Shown in pieces: positions 1-5,393 of a stretch of DNA of 12,610 nt (positions within the stretch are counted from its first letter, which is position 1; every line of letters begins with the position of its first letter). The notes below the pieces were generated by a model, which saw only the letters and a program-made list of their open reading frames with translations, was not told the DNA's origin and did not search any database. The DNA is from an uncultured Lachnospiraceae bacterium (GTDB taxonomy: Bacteria; Bacillota; Clostridia; Lachnospirales; Lachnospiraceae): assembly GCA_902766655.1 (NCBI GenBank), contig CACXEL010000175.1, positions 1 through 12,610 on the forward strand, given 5' to 3'. Both the position numbers and the translations under genes were made by a program.

Positions 1-1
1 C

Positions 2-169
2 GGCATCATCACCCTTCCCGAAGGCGTTGAGATGTGCATGCCTGGCGACAACGTTGTCATGAACATCGACCTGATCCACCCGATCGCTATGGAGCAGGGT
101 CTTACCTTCGCTATCCGTGAAGGTGGCCGCACTGTCGGTTCTGGCCGTGTTATCAGCGTCATCGAGTAA
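2..169 (+). CDS. tuf: Elongation factor Tu, C-terminal fragment (5' end outside window)
   Basis: EF-Tu is the GTPase that carries aminoacyl-tRNA to the ribosome in the cytoplasm. Only the last 55 residues are here, read from base 2 to the TAA at 167-169. They form the end of beta-barrel domain III. The stretch [13 protein letters not shown], then [11 protein letters not shown], then [15 protein letters not shown] matches the EF-Tu C-terminus closely from memory of the family (E. coli has LPEGVEMVMPGDN and [13 protein letters not shown]). Codons favour GTT, GCT, CGT and GGT, unlike the other genes in the window, which fits a very highly expressed gene. A strong terminator follows 24 bases after the stop. 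The fragment is too short to tell one tuf copy from another. Confidence 0.97.
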   Translation, partial: GIITLPEGVEMCMPGDNVVMNIDLIHPIAMEQGLTFAIREGGRTVGSGRVISVIE

Positions 170-193
170 TTCTGACCGCTAAAACAATTAGGA

Positions 194-224
194 CCCCCGG
201 AATGCTGTGCATTCCGGGGGTTTT
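194..224 (+). terminator. Rho-independent terminator of tuf
   Basis: A perfect 12-bp GC-rich stem (194-205 pairing with 209-220, arm CCCCCGGAATGC) has a TGT loop and is followed by TTTT at 221-224. It starts 24 bases after the tuf stop codon, so it ends the tuf transcript. The T run is short but the stem is very strong. Confidence 0.9.
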
Positions 225-226
225 GA

Positions 227-309
227 AGAAATGAGAGAGAGGGACGGACCTTTTTTCTCAAAAATCTTTGATTTTTGAGAAAAAAGGTCCGTCCCTCTCT
301 CTCATTTCT
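227..309. repeat. Perfect 40-bp inverted repeat with 3-nt loop
   Basis: Positions 227-266 are exactly complementary to 270-309 around a TTT loop. The arm holds a GAGAGAGGG-type purine run, then GGGACGGACC, then a T6 tract. It sits between the tuf terminator and the 3' end of the minus-strand hydrolase, whose stop is at 319-321. It may end transcription from either side. The GGGACGG-plus-T-tract composition resembles short palindromic repeats that occur in many copies in some Clostridia and Proteobacteria. That resemblance is from memory and the copy number here is unknown. Confidence 0.85.
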
Positions 310-318
310 CTTCACTCT

Positions 319-1290
319 TCACAGTGTCTTGAGGAATAAGTCGGCAAGGAGCGGCCAGGGCGTGACTTCCGGGTAGGGTGCGTCCTTCCGGTTGTCATAG
401 TGGTGCTCGATAAGCTCCTCCAGGAAGGCCAGCTCGTCAGGCGTGACCGGGAAGGACCCGTCTCGAACTGCAGCCAGCAGGCGTTCGTTCTGGTCCATGG
501 TATAATGCTCGCCGAAGAGGCAGTGGGCCCAGGCGGTGTTGGCGACGGAGGAGCCGTGCCGGCCGCGGGAGAAGACGTGGTGGGCGTGGGGAATACCTTT
601 TTCGCGGAGGGCCGCCTCGTAGAGATAGCTGTTCTCCACGGGGACGGACTCGTCGGTCATGGTCTGCCAGAGGAAGCAGGGCGGGGTGTTCTCATTTACA
701 TGGCGCTCCAGGGAGAAGCGGTCCAGAAGGGCCAGGCTTTCCGGGGTGCCCTGCTCGTAGATGTCCGCGCCCAGGAGGCAGCGGAAGGAGCCCTGGTGGG
801 CGTGGCCGCCGGACGTGATGACCGGGTAGGAGAGGATGGCTGCATCCGGCCGGCAGGAGATATCTGCATACAGAGGATTTTCATCGGGTATCTCGTCGAA
901 GTAGTCGCAGATCGTCGCGGTCAGATGCCCGGAGGCGGAGAAGCCGCAGACGTAGAGCCGAGAGGGATCGATCCGGAAGCGGTCCGCATTTGCCCGGAGA
1001 TATCGGATGGCGCGGGCCATGTCCTTTATGGGCTGGTCCAGGAGAGGCGCCTTCATGAGGATGTTGGTCGTGTAGGTCAGAACAAAACACTGGTACCCCA
1101 GGTCATTGAAGGCGTTGGCCACGAGCTCCCCCTCGGAAGGGGAAACGAAAGCATAGCCGCCGCCCGGGGCGATCAGCATGCATGGGTGGACACGGCCGTC
1201 CTCGAGCATGTAGGGCCGCATGTGGGGGATAAAGCCGAAGGCCAGGGGATACGCATATTCCGCCGGGTCCCAGATGGTGATTTCTTTCAT
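319..1290 (-). CDS. Alpha/beta-hydrolase, esterase/acetylxylan-esterase-like
   Basis: This is a 323-aa cytosolic serine hydrolase with no signal peptide. The fold markers are in order: an oxyanion-type PGGGY loop at residues 42-46, the nucleophile elbow GFSASG at 116-121 (Ser118), the acid in MTDESVP (Asp213), and His245 in GRHGSS. This arrangement is that of the BD-FAE/hormone-sensitive-lipase-like esterases, which often deacetylate plant-glycan sugars or cleave small carboxylesters. The substrate cannot be read from the sequence. The ATG at 1290 is preceded, on the minus strand, by GAAGGGAG with about 7 nt spacing. The gene is monocistronic: the convergent tuf terminator and a 40-bp palindrome lie beyond its stop. 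Its promoter and a palindromic operator candidate are upstream. A 406-aa reading frame on the opposite strand is a high-GC shadow. Confidence 0.88.
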   Translation of the reverse strand: MKEITIWDPAEYAYPLAFGFIPHMRPYMLEDGRVHPCMLIAPGGGYAFVSPSEGELVANAFNDLGYQCFVLTYTTNILMKAPLLDQPIKDMARAIRYLRANADRFRIDPSRLYVCGFSASGHLTATICDYFDEIPDENPLYADISCRPDAAILSYPVITSGGHAHQGSFRCLLGADIYEQGTPESLALLDRFSLERHVNENTPPCFLWQTMTDESVPVENSYLYEAALREKGIPHAHHVFSRGRHGSSVANTAWAHCLFGEHYTMDQNERLLAAVRDGSFPVTPDELAFLEELIEHHYDNRKDAPYPEVTPWPLLADLFLKTL

Positions 1291-1321
1291 TCCAGATCTC
1301 CCTTCTTCCTGTTGACAGGGT

Positions 1322-1339
1322 TATCCACATATGTGGATA
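1322..1339. promoter_or_regulatory. Perfect 18-bp palindrome, operator candidate for the hydrolase gene
   Basis: TATCCACATATGTGGATA is a perfect palindrome. It lies just downstream of the predicted minus-strand -10 element (1346-1351), so it covers the expected transcription start of the hydrolase gene, a usual place for a repressor site. The left half with base 1321 reads TTATCCACA, the DnaA-box consensus, so DnaA binding is an alternative. The regulator is not identifiable here. Confidence 0.5.
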
Positions 1340-1345
1340 TCTATT

Positions 1346-1374
1346 ATGATAACACCGGGTCCCCGAGACTGCAA
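1346..1374 (-). promoter_or_regulatory. Predicted sigma-A promoter of the hydrolase gene
   Basis: On the minus strand, TTGCAG (1374-1369) and TATCAT (1351-1346) are separated by 17 bp. Both match the vegetative consensus at 4 to 5 of 6 positions. They lie about 55-85 bases upstream of the start codon, with the 18-bp palindrome in between. Confidence 0.45.
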
Positions 1375-1552
1375 TGCACTCCGCGGTCAAAAGTATGTCA
1401 CGCCCGGTGCCGTGTGGCGGGAAGGGCTGGGATCAGTGAGAATGATGTGTGTTGGTCGGGCACTCCTTCACCCGCGCCTCCGGCAAACCAAGTCCTTGCA
1501 CAACCGTATCGGGAGGTCTGGCCGTCTCATTCGCAGCGGGCACCGGGCCTTC

Positions 1553-1615
1553 CGAAAAAAATATATAAAAAAGTGAAAAAGTGCTTGACCTTCCCCCAGG
1601 TGGAAGCCTTATTGT
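1553..1615 (+). promoter_or_regulatory. MerR-type promoter with 19-bp spacer and dyad operator
   Basis: TTGACC (1585-1590) and TATTGT (1610-1615) are separated by 19 bp, the over-long spacer typical of promoters that MerR proteins activate by DNA distortion. The spacer contains CTTCCCCCAGGTGGAAG (1590-1606), a 17-bp dyad with 7 of 8 pairs matching, very like CueR-type operators (TTGACCTTCCCC...GGAAGG). An A/T-rich stretch at 1553-1580 could act as an UP element. Since merR is the first gene downstream, this implies autoregulation of the merR-ybjQ operon. Confidence 0.85.
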
Positions 1616-1657
1616 CTTAGTAAAGAAAGGCCAATCCGGATCAAAGAGGAGGCTGTC

Positions 1658-2299
1658 ATGAAGATCAATCAGGTCGAAGAGCTGGTGGGCATCACCAAAA
1701 AGAATATCCGCTTCTACGAGGAGCAGGGTCTGGTCTCCCCGGGACGCGACCCCTCCAACGGCTATCGGGAATACTCCCTGGCGGATGTGGACCGGCTCAC
1801 CAAGATCAGACTCCTCCGGCAGCTGGATATCCCCTGTGAGGAGATCCGGAAGGTCATCGAGGGCGTGACATCCCTGGACCGGTGTCTGGAGGACCATATG
1901 GTCCGCCTGGACCACCGGAGCCGGGATCTTTTGCGGATGAAGGAGATGTGCACCATCATCAGTGAGGGCGCCGGCACCTTCGAGGAAATGAAGGCAGGGG
2001 AGTATCTGGAGCAAATGAAGGCACTCGAAAAAGGAGGTGTTCATTTTATGGATGTGGAGAAATCGGACGTCAGTGTGAGACGTAAGGGATCTCTTCTCTC
2101 GGCGGTGGTGATGATCGGCGTCATGCTTGCGGTCATCGTTCTGCTGCTCTGGGCCCAGTCGGTGGACCCGCTCCCGCTCTGGGGGTTTGCGTTCATTTTA
2201 CTGGCCCCGGTCGTTGTGGTCGTGGGTATACTGATTGCCCTTCATCAGAGGATGAAGGAGCTGGAAAGGAGTGAGCTGGATGAAGCTGGTAAGTATTGA
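1658..2299 (+). CDS. MerR-family regulator with two C-terminal membrane helices
   Basis: The 213-aa protein starts at an ATG preceded by AGAGGAGG (1645-1652). Residues 1-70 are the winged-helix MerR domain (KINQVEELVGITKKNIRFYEE, then NGYREYS, then the LTKIRLLRQLDIPCEEI recognition region). Residues about 72-125 form the dimerisation coiled coil. Unusually, residues about 145-167 and 173-195 are two hydrophobic segments, so the DNA-binding domain is probably tethered to the inner face of the membrane. Cysteines are only at 60, 76 and 98. The C-x7-C metal loop of CueR-like sensors is absent, so a copper-type ligand is unlikely despite the CueR-like operator. The gene overlaps the YbjQ gene by 20 nt. 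The inferred role is membrane or envelope sensing and control of its own operon; the ligand is unknown. Confidence 0.9.
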   Translation: MKINQVEELVGITKKNIRFYEEQGLVSPGRDPSNGYREYSLADVDRLTKIRLLRQLDIPCEEIRKVIEGVTSLDRCLEDHMVRLDHRSRDLLRMKEMCTIISEGAGTFEEMKAGEYLEQMKALEKGGVHFMDVEKSDVSVRRKGSLLSAVVMIGVMLAVIVLLLWAQSVDPLPLWGFAFILLAPVVVVVGILIALHQRMKELERSELDEAGKY

Positions 2300-2597
2300 C
2301 AATATTCCCGGCAAGGAAATCGAGGCCATGGGAATCGTGAAGGGAACCATCGTGCAGACCAAGAACATCGGCCGTGATTTCATGGCCGGTATGAAGACCA
2401 TCGTGGGCGGTGAAATCGTCGGCTACACCGAGATGCTGAATGAAGCCCGTCAGCTGGCCACCAAGCGCATGGTGGACGAGGCCGAAGCCATGGGCGCCGA
2501 TGCCATCGTGGGCGTCCGCTACGGGTCCTCCCAGGTCATGCAGGGAGCCGCAGAGGTGATCGCCTACGGTACGGCCGTAAAGATCCTGGAGAAGTGA
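2280..2597 (+). CDS. ybjQ: YbjQ/UPF0145 family protein (putative heavy-metal-binding domain)
   Basis: This is a 105-aa protein of the YbjQ/UPF0145 family, usually about 105 residues and annotated as putative heavy-metal-binding; its real role is unsettled. Recognisable family stretches are VKGTIVQTKNIGRDFMAG, the IVGGEI segment, the helix with ALGADA-like EAMGADAIVGVRY, and the terminal AYGTAVKI. It has no cysteines, so any metal binding would use other ligands. The ATG at 2280 is preferred over an in-frame GTG at 2271: AGGAG (2267-2271) is 8 nt from the ATG but would overlap the GTG. The start lies inside merR, which suggests translational coupling to the membrane-tethered MerR. Confidence 0.88.
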   Translation: MKLVSIDNIPGKEIEAMGIVKGTIVQTKNIGRDFMAGMKTIVGGEIVGYTEMLNEARQLATKRMVDEAEAMGADAIVGVRYGSSQVMQGAAEVIAYGTAVKILEK

Positions 2598-2617
2598 AGC
2601 GGCCGGTCCTTCGTAAT

Positions 2618-2679
2618 CAGGGACTCGTAATCATGGCAGGGACTTCGTACGTGGCCCCTGCCATGGTTACGAGTCCCTG
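2618..2679. repeat. Long intergenic hairpin after the merR-ybjQ operon
   Basis: Positions 2618-2641 pair with 2656-2679, 24 bp with a single G-U, around a 14-nt loop. No T tract follows on the plus strand, so it is not a clear intrinsic terminator. It may block 3' exonucleases or be a repeat. The CTCGTAATCA-type segment of the left arm is echoed immediately upstream (TTCGTAATCA at 2611-2619), giving short direct repeats. Confidence 0.75.
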
Positions 2680-2689
2680 TCTCATCCCC

Positions 2690-2718
2690 TTGACAAGCCA
2701 TCTGTCCTCCTTTAAAGT
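2690..2718 (+). promoter_or_regulatory. Predicted sigma-A promoter of the GH3 gene
   Basis: TTGACA (2690-2695, perfect -35) and TAAAGT (2713-2718, 4 of 6) are separated by 17 bp. They lie about 50 bases upstream of the GH3 start codon and just after the intergenic hairpin, so GH3 is its own transcription unit. Confidence 0.65.
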
Positions 2719-2765
2719 TCTAGGTAAGAAAGACCGTGAACCTGCCTGAAAGGAGGATTACAACC

Positions 2766-4484
2766 ATGTCAGTAACGGCGCCTGACTTTTCCTGTCTGCA
2801 AAAAGCCCCTTTCCATCTGGAAAATGAAGCCCTCACCTGGGTCAAAGAGACCCTGGCCGGCATGACCGAGAAGGAGAAGCTGGCCCAGCTCTTCTGCATC
2901 AACGTAAGGCGTGGCGACGAAGAGGAATTCCGCAAGCTGAAGGAAGTTTACGGAGGTATCCCGGGCGGCGTCATGTACCGGCCCATGAGCACGGAGAAAG
3001 CCGTCAGCTTCTACAATCAGATGCTTCGTGAGGCCGAAATCCCACCCCTGGTCGCGGCCAACCTGGAAAAGGGCGGCAACGGCATCGTGACGGAGGGTAC
3101 GACCTTCGGCGCCCCCATGGAGGTGGCTGCCACCGATTCCGTTGAGATGGCCGAGAAGCTGGCTCACGTCTGCGCGGCGGAGGCTGCGGCGGTGGGCGCC
3201 AACTGGGCCTTCGCCCCCATCATCGATATCGACTATGAGTACCGCAATCCCATCACCAACACCCGGACCTTCGGCTCCGACCCTGACCGGGTGGCCAGAA
3301 TGGGCGCCGCCTACACCCGCGTCGTCCAGGAGATGGGCCTCGCGGCCTCCATCAAGCACTTCCCGGGCGACGGGAGTGACGAGCGCGACCAGCATCTGGT
3401 GACCAGCGTTAACCCCCTCTCCTGCGAGAGGTGGGATGAGACCTACGGCATGGTCTACCGGACCTGCATCGAGGCCGGCGCCCTGACCTGTATGGTGGGC
3501 CACATCATGCAGCCTGCCTGGTCCAGACGCCTGAATCCGGACCTTAAGGACGAGGAGATCCTGCCCGGCAGCCTCTCCCGGGAGCTGCTCATGGGGCTTC
3601 TCCGCGGCCACCTGGGCTTCAACGGCATGATCGTTACGGACGCGACCACTATGGCCGGCTACACGATTCCCATGCCGAGACGGCTCGCCGTCCCCACCTC
3701 CATCGCGGCCGGCGCCGACATGTTCCTCTTCAGCAAGAACATGGAGGAGGACTACAGCTTCATGGCGGAGGGCCTCAGGAATGGCATCATTTCCCCGGAG
3801 AGGCTGGATGAGGCCGTGATGCGGATCCTGGGCGTCAAGGCAGCCCTGGGCCTCCACGCGAACAAGGAGCCCAAGAAGGTGGAGGAGGCCCTGGCAGCCA
3901 TCGGCAGGCCGGAGTACCACGCCTGGGCCAAGGAGTGCGCGGACCAGGCAATCACCCTGGTCAAGGAGGAAAAGGGCGTGCTGCCGCTTAAGAGCGGCAA
4001 GCGGGTGCTCTTCATCCCCATCGAGGCCGAGGCGGGCTTCCAGTACTCCGCCAAGGTCGGCGTCTGCGCGGACATCCGGCGGCGGCTCGAGGCCGAAGGC
4101 CTCCTCATCGACGTCTTCGACCCGGGCAAGGGCGAGGAGGGAAGGCTCCAGCCGACGACGTCCATCGTGGGCAAATACGACTACATCATTTACATCGGCA
4201 ACCTGGTGACCAAGTCCAACCAGACGGTGGTCCGGATCGAGTGGGCCCAGCCCATGGGCGTCAACTGCCCCCAGTTCGTCTCGCAGGTGCCCACGATCTT
4301 CATTTCTGTGGAAAATCCCTACCACCTCCTGGACGTTCCCAGGATCAGGACCTTTATCAACTGCTACAACTCCAACGACGCGGTACTGGACTGCCTGATC
4401 GACAAGCTCATGGGCAGGAGCCCCTTCAAGGGCAAGAGCCCCGTGGACGCCTTCTGCGGGCGCTGGGATACCCACCTCATGTGA
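2766..4484 (+). CDS. Family 3 glycoside hydrolase, NagZ-like, two-domain and cytosolic
   Basis: The 572-aa enzyme starts at the ATG at 2766, 9 nt after AAAGGAGG (2749-2756). An upstream in-frame GTG at 2736 lies before that site and is not used. The N-terminal TIM barrel (about 25-365) carries KHFPGDGSDERDQH at 197-210. This is the beta-N-acetylhexosaminidase signature, in which the D-x-H pair (Asp208/His210) acts as acid/base. The nucleophile is Asp292 in IVTDATTM. Residues about 395-572 form a GH3 C-terminal alpha/beta domain, beginning ITLVKEEKGVLPLKSG. There is no signal peptide. The likely substrate is a terminal beta-N-acetylglucosaminide from cell-wall recycling or imported glycans. 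Family members with this dyad can act as phosphorylases, so phosphorolysis is possible. The KHFPG-D-G variant differs from the usual KHFPGHG. Confidence 0.88.
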   Translation: MSVTAPDFSCLQKAPFHLENEALTWVKETLAGMTEKEKLAQLFCINVRRGDEEEFRKLKEVYGGIPGGVMYRPMSTEKAVSFYNQMLREAEIPPLVAANLEKGGNGIVTEGTTFGAPMEVAATDSVEMAEKLAHVCAAEAAAVGANWAFAPIIDIDYEYRNPITNTRTFGSDPDRVARMGAAYTRVVQEMGLAASIKHFPGDGSDERDQHLVTSVNPLSCERWDETYGMVYRTCIEAGALTCMVGHIMQPAWSRRLNPDLKDEEILPGSLSRELLMGLLRGHLGFNGMIVTDATTMAGYTIPMPRRLAVPTSIAAGADMFLFSKNMEEDYSFMAEGLRNGIISPERLDEAVMRILGVKAALGLHANKEPKKVEEALAAIGRPEYHAWAKECADQAITLVKEEKGVLPLKSGKRVLFIPIEAEAGFQYSAKVGVCADIRRRLEAEGLLIDVFDPGKGEEGRLQPTTSIVGKYDYIIYIGNLVTKSNQTVVRIEWAQPMGVNCPQFVSQVPTIFISVENPYHLLDVPRIRTFINCYNSNDAVLDCLIDKLMGRSPFKGKSPVDAFCGRWDTHLM

Positions 4485-4498
4485 GGAAAATGCAGCCA

Positions 4499-4559
4499 GG
4501 CAAGGCCGACGTGGTTCGGCCTTTGCCGGCCATAATGCCTGTGCAGGCAAAGCCACAGG
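4499..4559 (+). other. Structured 3' untranslated region of the GH3 gene
   Basis: After the GH3 stop, 4499-4509 pairs with 4516-4527 (11 bp, one bulge) around a CGTGGT loop. CCTGTG at 4538-4543 then pairs with CACAGG at 4554-4559. No T run follows these stems. The true terminator lies further on at 4579, so these are probably 3'-end stabilising structures or repeat remnants. Confidence 0.4.
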
Positions 4560-4578
4560 TCCGCAGTAAGCCAATAAG

Positions 4579-4616
4579 AAAACGGCCCTCTGTTCATCAC
4601 AGAGAGCCGTTTTTTT
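4579..4616. terminator. Bidirectional terminator between GH3 and the convergent comB operon
   Basis: AAAACGGC (4579-4586) pairs with GCCGTTTT (4606-4613), and CTCTGT (4588-4593) with ACAGAG (4599-4604), with one C/A mismatch and a 5-nt loop. T7 at 4610-4616 follows on the plus strand. The A-rich 4577-4582 gives a T-rich tail on the minus strand. It can therefore end both the GH3 transcript and the minus-strand comB transcript (stop at 4659). Confidence 0.9.
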
Positions 4617-4658
4617 CGTGCTTACCCGGCCTGCCCGAAAGCAGGCATGGCCATCTTT

Positions 4659-5375
4659 TCAAGAATCTTTTTTCCCGACCTGTACCGGCACGGAGGTGAA
4701 GAGCCCGTCCGCCCTGGTCTCGATCCGCAGCACGAAATCGAACCGCCCGACGTCCACGCAGAGCCCGAAATCTCCTTCAGGGAAGATCGTGTTATCCGGG
4801 TCGAAGAACTTGGCCCCGGCCGTGTACCGGAGGGCATCCGCCCTGGCCCGGATATCCATCGGCTCACCCCGCAGCGAAGCCCGGATGTAGTCTGCACAGA
4901 GCGCATCCTCCTCGGCGTAGCGCGTGCCTGCATTTCCCATGCAGACCAGGCTTACGACGGCAGGATCCTTCACCTTGATATAGGAAATGACAGCATCCGC
5001 GTTGACCAGGCTTCCGGTGATGATCTCCGTCACGCCGCCGGTCTCCGCTCCCGCGTTCACGATTCCCTGGGTCCCTGCGCTGGTCGTGTGGAGAACTGTC
5101 CGCCCGGTGAGGTCCACCCTGTGGATTTCCCAGGGCGAATTGCCGTAGTCGAACCCCGGCACCTTGGCGCCGCCCCGCTCGCCGGCCAGGAGCCAGTCCG
5201 GGTGGGCCCTGCGGAGGGCGAAAGCCTCCTCCACCGCGCCGACCGGGTGGATGGCGGCCGCGCCGCCCGCGGCCATGTAGCACTCCAGCGTGAAGGCGCG
5301 GAAGACGTCGATGATGACGGTCAGGCCAAGGGCCCGGCGGGCGCCGGAGATGAGGGAGAGTGTCTGAATTTCCAT
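4659..5375 (-). CDS. comB: ComB-type 2-phosphosulfolactate phosphatase
   Basis: This 238-aa protein belongs to the ComB family, Mg-dependent phosphatases that convert 2-phospho-3-sulfolactate to 3-sulfolactate. The family is known from coenzyme M synthesis in methanogens and is widespread in bacteria with unclear roles. Diagnostic stretches in order are VIIDVFRAFT (20-29), GERGG (65-69), GFDYGNSP (74-81), HTTSAGT (96-102) and CMGNAGTRYAEEDALCADY (145-163). Length matches the family. The ATG at 5375 has GGAGG about 7 nt upstream. It is the second gene of an operon: the MFS gene ends 18 bp before it. No ComA (phosphosulfolactate synthase) or ComC homologue lies in the window, so the source of substrate is open. 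A related phosphatase substrate is possible. Confidence 0.87.
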   Translation of the reverse strand: MEIQTLSLISGARRALGLTVIIDVFRAFTLECYMAAGGAAAIHPVGAVEEAFALRRAHPDWLLAGERGGAKVPGFDYGNSPWEIHRVDLTGRTVLHTTSAGTQGIVNAGAETGGVTEIITGSLVNADAVISYIKVKDPAVVSLVCMGNAGTRYAEEDALCADYIRASLRGEPMDIRARADALRYTAGAKFFDPDNTIFPEGDFGLCVDVGRFDFVLRIETRADGLFTSVPVQVGKKDS

Positions 5376-5393
5376 GGATGGGCCTCCGCGGGG

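Noticed and set aside
1321..1340. Replication origin suggested by two opposed DnaA-box-like sites
   Set aside because: Only one palindromic pair is present, with no box cluster, no A/T-rich unwinding region beside it and no dnaA or dnaN gene nearby.
1331..1576. 81-aa reading frame in the gap between the hydrolase and merR
   Set aside because: There is no Shine-Dalgarno site and no recognisable domain. It runs into the A/T-rich upstream part of the merR promoter and its start lies inside the operator palindrome.
400..1620. 406-aa plus-strand reading frame antisense to the hydrolase
   Set aside because: It lies opposite a gene with a complete catalytic triad, has no ribosome-binding site, and its composition (V, G, D, E-rich) is that of a high-GC shadow frame.
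2769..4574. 601-aa minus-strand reading frame opposite GH3
   Set aside because: It is a shadow of the GH3 coding frame with codon-position GC bias. It crosses the GH3 3' structures, and no family resemblance is seen.
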